From the NCBI GenBank assembly GCA_012295275.1, contig CM022678.1, positions 15,170,959-15,209,458 on the forward strand: a stretch of 38,500 bases of DNA. The letters are read 5' to 3'. Shown piece after piece: positions 1 through 19,654 of this stretch (within the stretch, counting starts at the first letter, position 1; every line of letters begins with the position of its first letter). Under the pieces are notes generated by a model, which was not told where the DNA came from, made no database searches, and saw nothing but the letters and a program-made list of their open reading frames with translations. The translations under genes were made by a program, and so were the position numbers. This DNA comes from Chrysomallon squamiferum (taxonomy: Eukaryota; Mollusca; Gastropoda; Neomphalida; Peltospiridae).

Positions 1-390
1 TTTTATTTACTGTTGTTTATATACTACAACCTATGTCATCATGTCTTCATCACCAGAATGACCTAATTTAATGAAAACTGCTCTCACAGAACATTTATGT
101 ATTTCTTGTATTAGGAATTGTGATCGCTAACCCTTTGGACTCAGGTTATTGTTAAATTAAAAGAAAGACAAAAGCCAAGAAATCACACGTTGAAAAGTGT
201 ATACTTTGCCTGGAATGTACTGGCTGACAAATTTACATAGCTGTCTTCTGTGTTTCTGTAGACTGGGAATAAAACTATTATTTTTAAAATCTTGTTATTT
301 TTATAATTATTGTAATTGTTGTTTTTACTGATTATGATATTAATGAATTTAATTCTGTTGTTGCTGTTGATGTTGTTGCTGCTGCTGGTC

Positions 391-450
<60 letters not shown>
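391..450. repeat. (TTA)n microsatellite
   Basis: About 20 uninterrupted TTA units. A second, imperfect ATT array lies at 841-888. The rest of 1-1050 is AT-rich with no exon detected on either strand. Confidence 0.95.
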
Positions 451-451
<1 letters not shown>

Positions 452-1059
452 ATAGGATTATAATGTCAGGCTATGCAGCAGTGATTCAGAATGTCACTGA
501 AATGATATGTTCAATAAAACTAACAAAAAACAAACAAACCAAAAGTAAAAACAAACAAGTTCCTCATATCTTAAGTATTTATGAAGCCAGAAAGTCCAAG
601 CATAAATATTTACAGTTAAGAATATTATTACTAAATTGATATCATTCAGTGCACATCAGTGTTAGTTTTTGTTCAGTTAATAAGCACAAAAAAAACTATG
701 ATTGTATTTCAAAAATAACCTCAGATGGTTAGTTTGTGTGTGTATATATGTATATATATATACAAAGGTATAATAACTATTTTTAATATTATTATAATCA
801 TTAATATATGTTACTGATATTATCAATATGATGATGATGATTATTATTATTATTATTATTATTACTATTATTATTATTATTATTATTTGTTCTGATATTC
901 ACCTTTCACTGATTTTTCTTTAATCTCATCCTAAAATCAAGTTATTATGTCAAATGGTTTACAGAGAATTACTGTTTGACAAATTTTTAAAAATCTGTTA
1001 AATATTTATGTTCTGTTTAAAAATATTTGTGGATACTCACAAAATACATTAACAGTAAA

Positions 1060-1999
1060 ACAGTGAACTTACAAAAAGTGTAAAAAGTTAAATAGTGTAT
1101 TCATAATATAAAAAAGTGTAACTCAAATATATGTAAATAGTAAAATAGTGTACTCAAAATGTATAGCTCAAAACTGTATGTAAACAGTAAAATAGTGTAC
1201 TCAAAATGTATAGCTTAAAAATGTATGTAAACAGTAAAATAGTGTACTCAAAATGTAGGTAAAGAGTAAAAAAGTATAGCTCAAATGTATGTAAATAGTA
1301 AATTAGTGTACTTAAAATAGTGTAAACAATAAAATAGTGAACTAACAATGTTTATAAACAGTAAAATAGTTTACTCAAAATGTGTGTAAACAGTAAAATA
1401 GAATAGTCTGTGTATGTTAATATTAAAAGTGTTCTACTCAGTGTATCTGAATAGTAAAATAGTGTACTCACAATGCATGTGAAAAGTAAGATTTTACTGG
1501 AATGTAAACACTATACTCACAATTAATGTAAATGGTAAAAATCTGTGTATTCACAATTAATGTAAACAGAACAAATTATTGGACTCACAATAAATATAAA
1601 CACTACAACTCACAATAGACGTAAACAGTAAAAACAAATTTAAAAAACGACTCGCCAACAGTACAGTATGACTGTAAACAGTATACTCACAATAAATATA
1701 AACAACAAAACTCACTCAACTCACAATCAATGGAGAAACAAAAGAGTTAACATAAACATTTAAAGAAAAATGAATATACTCAGTGAATGTAAACAATGGC
1801 TTTACTCACAATGAATGTAAACAATGAATGTACTCACAATGAATGTAAACAATGAATGTAAACAATGAATGTAAACAATGGATGTAAACAATGAATGTAA
1901 ACAATGGATGTACTCACAATGAATGTAAACAATGAATGTAAACAATGGATGTACTCACAATGAATGTAAACAATGAATGTAAACAATGGATGTACTCAC
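1060..1999. repeat. Degenerate minisatellite in MBOAT intron 4 containing donor-site copies
   Basis: The repeated plus-strand core is tactcacaatgaatgtaaac, with spacer units aatgtaaacaatg. The three copies nearest exon 4 (tactcacaat at 1911, 1952 and 1993) have an exact 41-bp period. Further tactcacaat cores lie at 1831, 1803, 1514 and 1465, with variants between. Towards 1060-1400 the core decays to actcaaaatgta. On the minus strand the core reads ATTGTGAGTA, the exon 4 donor. Confidence 0.9.
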
Positions 2000-2092
2000 A
2001 ATGAATGGTCGAAGGTCTGCTCATCGCTGGCTGTCATGAAGCGCACAATGTTGCACCACAGCAGATATCCCAGTGCAAACATGAACACCGCT
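2000..2092 (-). CDS. MBOAT2: MBOAT exon 4
   Basis: The acceptor is TTTACTCTTGCAG and the donor is GTGAGT at 1999. It reads AVFMFALGYLLWCNIVRFM then TASDEQTFDHS, matching the FVFALGYLTVCQVTRVYIF region and the acidic loop after it in MBOAT2. The next exon, expected to carry a PMMIITQK-like segment, was not found in 1-1994 and must lie beyond the window edge. Confidence 0.9.
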
Positions 2093-4454
2093 CTGCAAGA
2101 GTAAACAAATTATTTAAATTATCTTAAACTCTTCACTAGAGTCTAAGACCACAGCTGCTGCTGGGTCCTAATTTTGCTTTGTGCTGAAGATAAATGGACT
2201 AGTTGCTTTGGAAATGGGACGGAATGTTGTAAGAAACCGGGCATAATTTTTATCTGAGATAATTAATTATAAAATGCAATAATACACACTATTTGAAAAC
2301 TGAATGCATTAACTAATATTATTTCAAAGTTAAGACCACAGGGTATTAAATGAAAATAAACTGTTGAAGAACTGTGTGACAGTTTCGACTTACATGTGAA
2401 CAAGGTTTGAGGGTAAGAGTAACAAGAGCACGTAACAACCTGTAGCCTGAAACAAACAGTGCCATAGCTGCCTGAAAACACCAAACAAAAACATAGCAGT
2501 AAACTCATTTTCTCTATTCAAGATCAAAAACAAAATATAGAACAGGAAAAAAGTAATTTACAGAGCCTATCCAGTATGTAGTTAGTCAAAGCATATGTAT
2601 GTCAGAGCCTATCCAATACGTAGTTAGTCAAAGCATATGTATGTCAGAGCCTATCCAGTATGTAGTTAGTCAAAACATATATGTATCAAATAGAGTTAGT
2701 CAAAACATATGTTTGTCAGTGCCTATAGTAATCAAAACATATTTATGTTTGAGCCTAACCAGTGCAATATGCAATAAGTCAAACCATATGTATGTCAGTC
2801 TATCCAGTACAGTAATGCAGTTGTCAGAAAAATGTAACAATATTTATTATTAATTTAAAAAGAAACCTAGGAGTCAATAACAGTGTGTCTATCTATGTAC
2901 TGAATGACATATTTTATTACAAGTGAAGTGAAATAAATAAAATGAACTTACCACCCAATACAGAAGTAGAGGATAATAAAACCTACAACAAGAGAAAATA
3001 CATGACGGATGGTTGGACTAACTTTGGAAGGATGCAGCAACAAACGAAAACAAACAGCACACGTCAATGCAAAAACCTGAGAGACAACGTAGTTGATCTG
3101 AAAATAAACAATAAAATATAGATTAAAAATGTAATTGATCTGAAAATAAACAATAAAATACAGATTAAAAATGTAATTGATCTGAAAATAAACAATAAAA
3201 TACAGATTAAAAATGTAGTTGATCTGAAAATAAACAATAAAATACAGATTAAAAATGTAATTGATCTGAAAATAAACAATAAAATACAGATTAAAAATGT
3301 AGTTGATCTGAAAATAAACAATAAAATACAGATTAAAAATGTAATTGATGTGAAAAATAAACAATAAAATAGAGATTAAAAACATAGTTGATCTGAAAAA
3401 TAAATAAATGATAAAATATAGGTTAAAAACATAGCTGATCTGAAAAATAAATAAATGATAAAATAGAGGTTAAAAACATAGTTCATCTGAAAAATAAATA
3501 AGCAATAAAATACAGATGTAATTATATAACATAGTTGATGATGAAAAATAACAAGAACAAAACGATAAAAAATATTTTATTTTCATGTTGACATTTAGAC
3601 AAAAAATTATTATAACCCATAGCTGATGTTGAAAAACAATAAAAACAAAATAATAAAATATTTTACTTTCATGTTGAAATATAGTTGATGTTGAAAAACA
3701 AAAACATACTAAAATATTTTATTTTCATGTTGAAATATAAATTTTAAAAATTAGTATATTAAAACATAGATTTGTTTAATATCTGAATATAGTATAATTA
3801 AAATTCTTAATAACAGCTTTGTCGTTCTTAATGATGGACTTCTAAACATTTGTTCAATAGAAAATTGGCTGATTATTTTGTAACTATTTTTATAAATATT
3901 TAATATTTTAGGGTGCTATACGTTATAGGTGATACGTAATTATGTATAATGTCTTTATATAATATCATCATCATCATCATTTATTTATGTTTTTATCACA
4001 GTTAGATTTTAATTTAGATACCTTATTTTTTCTATTAATTTTATATATTACAACCGTCAGTAGACCTAGTAATATACAAAACAAAACAAACAATAGTGGT
4101 TTACATATAATTATTTCAAAAAAGATAATTAAAGGGAATTAAATCAATGATTAATTAATTCTGATCACCAGTGTTGAAAAATGTGAAAGAGTAATTGCAA
4201 ATGAACCGAAATTCAAATAAAAACGAAAATATTCAAAGTGAGATTGTTGTACAAATATGTGATGATTTAGTAAACTTTTTATTTTTTATTTTTAATCAGT
4301 TATTAAATTATTTCTTAAACCATTGGTTTATTATTATTATTTCAAAAATATATCACAATAAATGACTTATAATATAAATTTTTTAAAATGGAAATATTTT
4401 GAGTTTTAACAGTGCTTAAAATGTATTTCATTTGATTACTATTCATTGTTGAAG

Positions 4455-4493
<39 letters not shown>

Positions 4494-5854
4494 GTACAGC
4501 TTATAAAAAATCTAGATCTGGGTAGGCAAAGGGAGACAAGTTTAGCTGGTTTACCGAGAAAAAAATTCAAATGTCAAGTGTTAAAATGATTGATTAATTT
4601 ATTATTTAAAGTTTGAGATTAAGATTAATTTTTGAAGATGATCAAATTGTTATATAATTTCAATTTGTTTTGGTTCACAAGAGAAAGTTTCTACACAAAA
4701 TAATAATAAATATATTTTCATGCTAAATTTTTAATCATTATCATAAGAAGTATTTTCTTTAGTGTATGCATATAATATGGGTGCTTTCGACAGTTACTTC
4801 CCCTTTCAATCTTCAAAGGTAGATTTTGATGTTTATATAAAAAGTACCATTAAACTAAAATTTTATTTCATACTCTGTTAGTAAGTCAGCATATAACTAT
4901 ATTAATTTTTATTAAAATAATGTCGAAACATACAATATTTTTGTACCTTCCTTTTTTTTTTTTTTTATCTAATTTGTATTATTTATTATTTTTTTGTCTT
5001 GTCTTGTCTTATTATTATTATTATTTTATTATTACAGTTATTATTATTTTTTTATCATATGTCCATCTGTAGTAATAATAACCTTCAGTTAAGCATATAA
5101 CTCAATTCTAGTAGTAAAACAGTGACTGAATCTATAACAAGCCAAATAACAAAAATCTTTTAGTGATCTATTTTATAATCCTTCCAGCCCTTTTTACTAA
5201 ATTAATTAAGCAAGCAACATAAAAAATAAATAAAACAAATAAAATAAAATAAACTTTAAAATGCTTAACAATTAGATTAGATATTGTTTACAATTTATAT
5301 ATTTTATTGCTTGTTTTATTAAGGTTTGGGAGCGAGTAGTAAAATATCTGCACGTGATTATTTTTATTAATTTATTTAACATTAAATATTTTCTATTAAA
5401 ATTTACTAAATTCTGTTTCATGCATGTGCTACATGCAATGAACTATGGTCCAATAGGTTTATTTTTATTACATTTTTTATTTTATTTTTTTAATATAATT
5501 TTTTTTTTTTTTCAACCATCATTTAAAACTTATTACAAAGTAATGCACTTTTACAACATGTCAAATATTTTGTAAATATGAAGCTATGAACTAAAACTAT
5601 GATGGGATGTAATCGTCTGATGTAGGAGGTATGAAACGTGTTGAATCTAGTACGAATGTCAAAATGCCCTGAACAAAACAAAAGCTGTCGATAATACGTG
5701 AAAACGCGATACAGCACAGATGACAGTCGTCATGCAGAGGTCATATTTAAATAAATGTTAATCTTAATGGCGTTGCAATATTTACCTGATACAGTGGTAA
5801 ATCAATGTATTTAGTCACGGGTGCAAGCAGAGACGATCCTCCGTAACTAGCCAT
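2000..5854 (-). CDS. MBOAT2: MBOAT1/2-like lysophospholipid acyltransferase, 5' part (exons 1-4, continues beyond left edge)
   Basis: Spliced coding exons on the minus strand at 5786-5854, 2952-3097, 2394-2471 and 2000-2092 join in frame (phases 0, 2, 2, 2) into 128 codons plus two bases. The product starts MASYGGSSLLAPVTKYI and contains VSQVFALTCAVCFRLLL, IRHVFSLVVGFIILYFCIGW and VFMFALGYLLWCNIVRF. These match, in order, the N-terminal segments of vertebrate MBOAT1/MBOAT2 (lysophosphatidylserine/ethanolamine acyltransferases of the Lands cycle, multi-pass proteins of the endoplasmic reticulum). Four hydrophobic segments are visible. The family's catalytic Asn and His lie far downstream and are outside the window, so activity cannot be judged. 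MBOAT1 and MBOAT2 cannot be told apart from this part; the symbol is a family label. The start has no upstream in-frame coding evidence and fits the family's length. Introns 1, 2 and 4 all carry minisatellites, two of them built from splice sites. Confidence 0.93.
2394..2471 (-). CDS. MBOAT2: MBOAT exon 3
   Basis: The acceptor is TGTTTTCAG and the donor is GTAAGT. With the phase carried over from exon 2 it reads QLWHCLFQATGCYVLLLLLP then SNLVH. This aligns with the third hydrophobic segment of MBOAT1/2 (pattern YALHFLVQSG in vertebrates). The exon is 78 bp. Confidence 0.9.
2563..2830. repeat. 42-bp minisatellite in MBOAT intron 2
   Basis: Two exact-period units start at 2563 and 2605 (gagcctatccagtatgtagt, then gttagtcaaagcatatgtat). 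Four further units with insertions and deletions run to about 2830. No splice-site match was seen in the unit. Confidence 0.85.
2952..3097 (-). CDS. MBOAT2: MBOAT exon 2
   Basis: The acceptor TTTATTTTCAG lies just before position 3097 and the donor GTAAGT starts at 2951. The exon encodes INYVVSQ through YFCIG with the first two bases of a Trp codon, and holds two hydrophobic segments. Reading remains open upstream through the intron array to 3385, so the exon start rests on homology and on the match with exon 1. Several identical acceptors lie upstream in the same frame. Confidence 0.92.
3095..3740. repeat. 42-bp minisatellite in MBOAT intron 1 containing acceptor-site copies
   Basis: Six units start at 3095, 3137, 3179, 3221, 3263 and 3305 with an exact 42-bp period and very few differences. 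One 43-bp unit (3347), two 47-bp units (3390, 3437) and decaying copies to about 3740 follow. The first unit overlaps the 5' end of exon 2. On the minus strand each unit reads TTTATTTTCAG|ATCAATTAC, that is, the exon 2 acceptor and first codons. Confidence 0.95.
3741..5785. other. MBOAT intron 1, remainder
   Basis: AT-rich intron with a (CA)n tract at 4457-4491, T runs near 4953-4966 and 5503-5512, and ATT/TTTA tracts. No additional exon or RNA gene was recognised. Confidence 0.6.
5786..5854 (-). CDS. MBOAT2: MBOAT exon 1 (start codon exon)
   Basis: The ATG lies at 5852-5854 in the context CGCGAAATGG. Twenty-three codons end in LPLYQ at a GTAAAT donor (5785 downwards). The following exon continues with INYVVSQ, which matches the LPxDQ-xNFVVCQ stretch of vertebrate MBOAT2. 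The phase at the donor is 0. Confidence 0.9.
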
Positions 5855-5960
5855 TTCGCGATCAAAGGTCGCATAATCCTCAGGTCATCGTAACGAGCGA
5901 ACTCAGAGAACGGAAACAAGTTTAGGTTTAGGTTCATGATCATTAGTTGACTGGTTCGCG
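5855..5960 (-). promoter_or_regulatory. MBOAT 5' UTR/promoter region with overlapping upstream ATG
   Basis: This is a CpG-richer stretch directly upstream of the MBOAT start. An upstream ATG at 5872-5874 opens a 19-codon frame that overlaps the main start in another frame and ends inside exon 1. It matters only if transcription begins upstream of 5874. Confidence 0.4.
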
Positions 5961-6378
5961 ACAGTATCAAATGTACTGAACCATTGCTGAAGAATTAGTT
6001 CTCCAGGTTTTTCAAAGCTATTGAATATAAATTGTAAACATTTTATGGTAGCAGTAATCAGATATAATATACATTTTGCGAAATTAACATTCAGATGATG
6101 TATAACATACGCAGTTTTATTAATTTATATTTGATTATTATTGTTGTTGTTGTTATTATGATTATTATTATTATTATTATTATAATTATTATTATTATTA
6201 TTTAATTTATTATTATTATTATTATTATTATTTTATTTATTTATTTTTTTTTATTTTATTTTATTATTATTATTATTATTATTTTTTTTTTTTTACTTGT
6301 GGCGGTACGAATAAAAGGTCAATTTTTTTTTCTTTAACTTAATAATTATTACACTGAGCGACTGTCATCGGTGATTAA

Positions 6379-6430
<52 letters not shown>

Positions 6431-7780
6431 TAAATAATAAATAAATAATGAAAATTATGAAAATAAACAAATACAAAAATAACTGAAAGCTGCCATTTTA
6501 CACCTATAGAGTTAAAATGCCCGATAGGACAATCACTACTCATTACTCATTATTATTATACTTCATTTTAAAAAAATAAAATAAAATAAGAAGGAAAGAA
6601 AGAATGCTAAACAAACAATTCAACCGCATATATAGGTAAAATAAATTTTATTAATACTTTCAACAAATTATTTGAAATTTTAACAATGTATTTGAAATTT
6701 ACCAAATGAAGCACCTAATTTAAAATATACAATAAAAAATGTTATATATGAACTTTTAACAATTAACAATTAAATGCACACAAACCAAACACAATGAAGT
6801 TTACTTTATTCATTATTGTTGAAATACGTAATTAATGGTATGACACTGTGCTTAACATTATATTGTTACCATGGTGAATTACTTTAATGTAAAGTGTCCT
6901 CTAAAGAAAATCTGTGAAATTCAAACATTAGAAGAATTTAGCTGATGACTGAGATTAAGCACAGACCACTGCAGTTATCAATTCAGATTTGAAAACTTTT
7001 AAAAAATAAACAAAGTCAGCATAACATCATTTAACCATCAAACTTACGAAAAAAAAAATTAAAATAAATAGAACATGATGATGAATTTAAGGAAGAAAAA
7101 ATTACTGTAAACAAAAACAGATACAAAATAAACATAAAAGAATAAATTATTATACTTCAAAGAATTGTGATGAAAGAAATATAAAAATGAAAAGAAAAAT
7201 CAAAGGATAAAATTTACCATGAATCTTAATCTAATTTTAATCAAACTGTTCATACAAATAATACATTTCAAACTAGAAAGTGGTAAGTGGGAGAGGAATG
7301 ACACATCTGTTATCATTTGCACACTTCAATAAAATAACACACTTCACAACAGTTATCCCAATTATTTATATTACAATTCATCAGTAATAAATAAATACAT
7401 AAAAACAACAGCTGTGATAATCAAATGGCGTTAACTGAGAAATCTGTAAGTATTCAATTAGTTTTACATAAAGACTGGAAAACAAAATTTTCTTTTTCAT
7501 TCTTTTACCAGTTGTTTGTTCTTGTTCTTATTTATTTTTTGCATTATTTAAATTCTTTTTTTTTTCTTTTTTATGTTCAGCTATTTAATATTTTCATATC
7601 AGAGGAGTTTTTAATAACATGGCAAGAAATAAGCAGCACAATATTGGCAGTGTGGTTTTACAATATTAGAAAAGTTTCCAACCTTGAAACAGGATTTAGT
7701 ATATAAATCATACATTCAGTTCAATTCAGTTGTAATGAGCATGGTTGCTGGTCCTATTTAGAAACAATTTACATATTTCT
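5961..7780. other. Intergenic spacer between the MBOAT 5' end and CHID1 3' end
   Basis: AT-rich, with ATT arrays at about 6130-6290 and an (AAT)n array at 6378-6428 on the plus strand. The remaining 6600-7780 is unique AT-rich sequence with no supportable gene. Open frames here are short and of low complexity. Confidence 0.6.
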
Positions 7781-7795
7781 TTAAATAGACAAATT

Positions 7796-7805
7796 TTTAT
7801 TTATT
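7796..7805 (-). terminator. CHID1 poly(A) signals
   Basis: Two overlapping AATAAA hexamers on the minus strand (7796-7801 and 7800-7805) lie about 20 bases after the CHID1 stop. This implies a very short 3' UTR if they are used. Confidence 0.65.
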
Positions 7806-7822
7806 GTTATTCCAATTATAAA

Positions 7823-13961
<6,139 letters not shown>

Positions 13962-14581
13962 TGCTACTTCAAAAAAGCAGTCTGAAAATAAATTAACACA
14001 ATAAATTTAATAATAATAATAAGAATAATAATAAGAATAATTTTGTGTCATCAACTTTTTATTATTATTATTAATAATATATTATCAATTTCGTTTGTTT
14101 CTTATTATTTTTATTATTATTTATTTATTTTTATTTATTTATTTATTATAGTTGTCGGTTTTTTCTCATTTTATTTGTTTATTTCATTATTTAATTTTTT
14201 AATTTTTTGTGTGTGCGTTTTTTAATTTTTTGTTTTTTATTATTGCTTCCCTGTCAAAATATTTCGCAGTGAATAGAATTATTTGTGTGTTTATTAATAC
14301 TATTAGTATTACGTTTTTTAATGTGTCGATTATTTTACGTTTTTAATCACACAATTATAAGACATTTTATGATTTTTTGACTAAACTGCTTATTCAAAGT
14401 TTAGAATTCTCATCGATTAACTTGTTCAGCAGAATTCTGTTTCAAACATAAAATTTTCATACGCTGTCAAACAGCGGCAGATGTAAATACTATTATTTTA
14501 TTATTATTTTTTTTTTAAATCAAAAATAAATAAAAAATACAAAAAGTTAAAGAGAACGTAACTCCTGCTAGTGCTACTTAC

Positions 14582-14800
14582 TTGAACGTGTAATTATTAA
14601 TGACTAGATTATTAAAGATGGTGAACTGTCAGTTTCTACATTTAATTAATAATTAAGTTTTCTGCAGTACTTCTGAAGTGACGTTTCGTTAAACAGGAGT
14701 TTCAAGTTTGTTTATGAACTGATTTTTAATCTTTGTTAGTTCTTTCACTTCCTACTACTCGGCGTCTTTCTCGCAACAAACGTGAATAAGCGAGATCACA
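14582..14800 (-). promoter_or_regulatory. Probable CHID1 non-coding first exon and core promoter
   Basis: The acceptor directly upstream of the CHID1 start codon (13982-13984) requires an upstream 5' UTR exon. The best donor nearby is TTCAA|GTAAGTA, with the exon ending at 14582. Upstream, an ETS-type AGGAAGTG site lies on the minus strand at 14746-14753 in a locally less repetitive, CpG-containing stretch. The transcription start is not determinable by eye, so the right boundary is approximate. Confidence 0.5.
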
Positions 14801-15018
14801 ACACATTACAATAGTTTCGTGGCAGACTGAAAGAGAGGGCTACACCTGTTCAAACTCTGATCTATAAGTATTTATAATTAAATTCCATTCAGTGCGAAAT
14901 ATTCTGATAGGGAAGGAATAATAATAAAAAAATTTAAAAATTAAAAAACACACACAAAAAAGTAAAATTTGTGTAGTTAAAAATATCTTTTTGGGATTGA
15001 ACTGTTCCCACATCGATA

Positions 15019-17080
<2,062 letters not shown>

Positions 17081-17279
17081 TTTTCACAATAAGGAATTGG
17101 ATGAGGAAAGATTTCTGTAACTGCAGTCGGATATTTTACCGCTTCCACTTGAAGCGGTTGGAGTGATGTGAAAAATCACACGAGACAAAACACAGTGAAG
17201 ATGCGTCACCCGACCAACCACAAAATGATCTTCAGCAATTAGAGACTGTTTACAGGGGAGATAAACTTGTTTTTCTTCT

Positions 17280-17410
17280 TCTGCTACCTCTTGGCGCCGC
17301 CATTTTTCTGTAATCATGACGTCTGGGTAGATCAGTTGCTCTGGTTTCTTATATCGTTGGCGGTACATTATAGCTAACAGGTCTATTCTGTACGACATGA
17401 CGTCACGAGT
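17280..17410. promoter_or_regulatory. Candidate promoter/regulatory element: YY1-like site plus CREs
   Basis: Plus strand GGCGCCGCCATTTTTC is a YY1-type core (minus AAAATGGCGGC), followed by ATGACGTCT and a full TGACGTCA at 17398-17405. It is locally CpG-rich in an AT-rich background. An open 113-codon frame on the minus strand across 17084-17425 shows no recognisable domain and is not annotated as a gene. Confidence 0.35.
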
Positions 17411-17955
17411 CTTGTTAAGATTCATCCATAGATCAATGTCTTCCCAATAATAAAAGTGTTATCGTACGATTTGATTCTCCCAACTTTTAAATTTAAATTA
17501 CAGTAATTTGACTAGTTAGTGTATAAAAGTGTATTCCATATATTTAAGTCTTTAGTTACGGGTTTGTTTCTCTAGAAATGTTTTGACACTAATTTGTTAA
17601 GCGTTTGTGACAGAGATTTCAAGTCGTTAAAAAGAGTGATACTGTAGCGATGACATTTCTGTTTAGAATTATCTGATATAGCGACAACATCGGAGTTCAG
17701 AACCTGAAGAGCGATATGAACAAATGAACAATTATTACAACAAACTGTTAACACGTGATAGCTACAAGTATTTAAAAATTACTGGCTGTTGTGAAAGTTA
17801 ATATATGCTTTCATTTAGTTATATTTTCAGTAAAAAAAAAAAAAACCACCCAAAACCCCAAAACACGAAGTAGCTGTACCTGCACTTATATTCTGTTTGT
17901 TTTAATAAAACACTAGAAGTTTCATGGTTTTAAAACCGTACAAGGATTTGTCGGA

Positions 17956-17996
<41 letters not shown>

Positions 17997-19609
17997 GAAT
18001 ATTATTTTGTAGCTTTCAGGAATATTTATTAATTTCTTTTTCTCTTCATTCTTTTCTTTTTTTTTTTTTTTTTTTTCTTTTTTTTTTTTCTTGGATATTT
18101 TTACTTTATGTAAACTGAAATTACAGTTTGAATATTTAAATCAACTTTATATAAAATTATTTAGACTGACGTCAGTTATTTTTGAAGTAACCAAATAGCT
18201 CTGGTATTAAATAACAGAAGACTATCAAACCCCAAATTTTGGAACAAAGAACCTGAAGTCATAAATAAAAGGTTGAAGAATAATAGTTGTTTGAAGGATT
18301 TTTGTCACATCAGTGATATTTGTTTATACGCTGCGTCTGTTGACCGGAGAATAGCATCCAGTTACAACAGACAGTATCATAAACACGATCAGACACTACG
18401 CAGCGAAAATGATCAGTGAAAACGAAACCAGTATGTGGTAAGTACCAGTCTAAAGCGTCACGTGATAGAAAAACTTGTGGTTTATTAGCGTAATTCGTCA
18501 ACCAGACGACTGGATGGTCTAGTAACCTTACAATGATGTCTTTACTGTGTTCGATAACATCTTTGTCTTTGCTTGAATTAAAGCGAATGTTTTATTGCCC
18601 GTTTAAGAAAAAGATGAAACAGAGGAAACTGTAATATTTCTTTCAAAGACGATAATCGTTTCAAACCAGTAACAGTATTTATAATAATGTTTTAAGTTTA
18701 CAGCAAGAAATAGAAATACGCTGACAGTTTGAAATTGTTCTCACTGATAACAGTATTAGAACAGTAAACTTAAAAATAATCATTTATTATTTCGACCCGT
18801 TCGCTGGGTAACATAGTTTCAAAGACTAAGCCTGTGATTTATGTGTCTCATTGGTTTAAAACATTTTAATGAATGCCTGGGTTAATTTTAATATATTTCT
18901 AATAATTTAAGTGGATTTTTGGTTAACTGTAAAATATTCCTAACGTTATATTTTAAATGAATTGTAAATGGGTTAATTGTAAAACATTTCTAATGTATTG
19001 TTTTAAAACTTAATGAATACCTTTTAATAATAAATCAGACATGTTATTGACGGCTGTTAGTTATTTTACTATTAGTTATTATTAGTTATTTCTGTCTATT
19101 TTCTTATGTAATGAGAGAAAAAATCTACTGTTGCCATTCACGCCAACCACTGAAACATTCACATCCATGAACCGGTTCACAGCAACGTCGCATTAACAAC
19201 AAATAAATAAATAAAAACATCGTCGGGGCGAAGCTTGGAACGACAAATAGTTCAGTGGACGTCGACAGCAGCAGACAACGCTTCAAGTGAAGTTTTAACT
19301 ACAGAGCTGCAGCTCAAGTTACGTGAAAGAAAAAAACTAAAAACGTTGGTATTACATGACGGTTATATGGATGTGATAGAGATAGCGTGTGTGCGTGTAT
19401 GTGTTTCTGTGTTTTTACATTTTTGTGTGCACTTGTTTGTATAGCTACATATATATCTATATGTGTGTGTATGTACGTACGTGTGTATGTATGCATTATG
19501 TACATGTTTGTGTTCATGTGTATGTATGTATATCTTTAAATGCATATCTGTGAATGTATAGAAACGATTTATTCATACTACATATGTATATATTTGTATA
19601 TTTGTGTGC

Positions 19610-19654
<45 letters not shown>

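Noticed and set aside
316-639. A 107-codon Leu-rich open frame
   Set aside because: It is driven by the TTG/TTA trinucleotide array at 361-450; the remainder has no coding character.
2948-3385. A 145-codon minus-strand open frame with INYIFNLYFIVYFQ repeats as a stand-alone gene
   Set aside because: Its 3' third is MBOAT exon 2; the repeated part is intronic minisatellite read through. It is treated as an exon plus a decoy acceptor array.
17084-17425. A 113-codon minus-strand open frame in a CpG-rich patch
   Set aside because: It has non-repetitive sequence but no recognisable domain, and none of the family-like motif conservation seen in the MBOAT and CHID1 exons. Kept only as a regulatory candidate.
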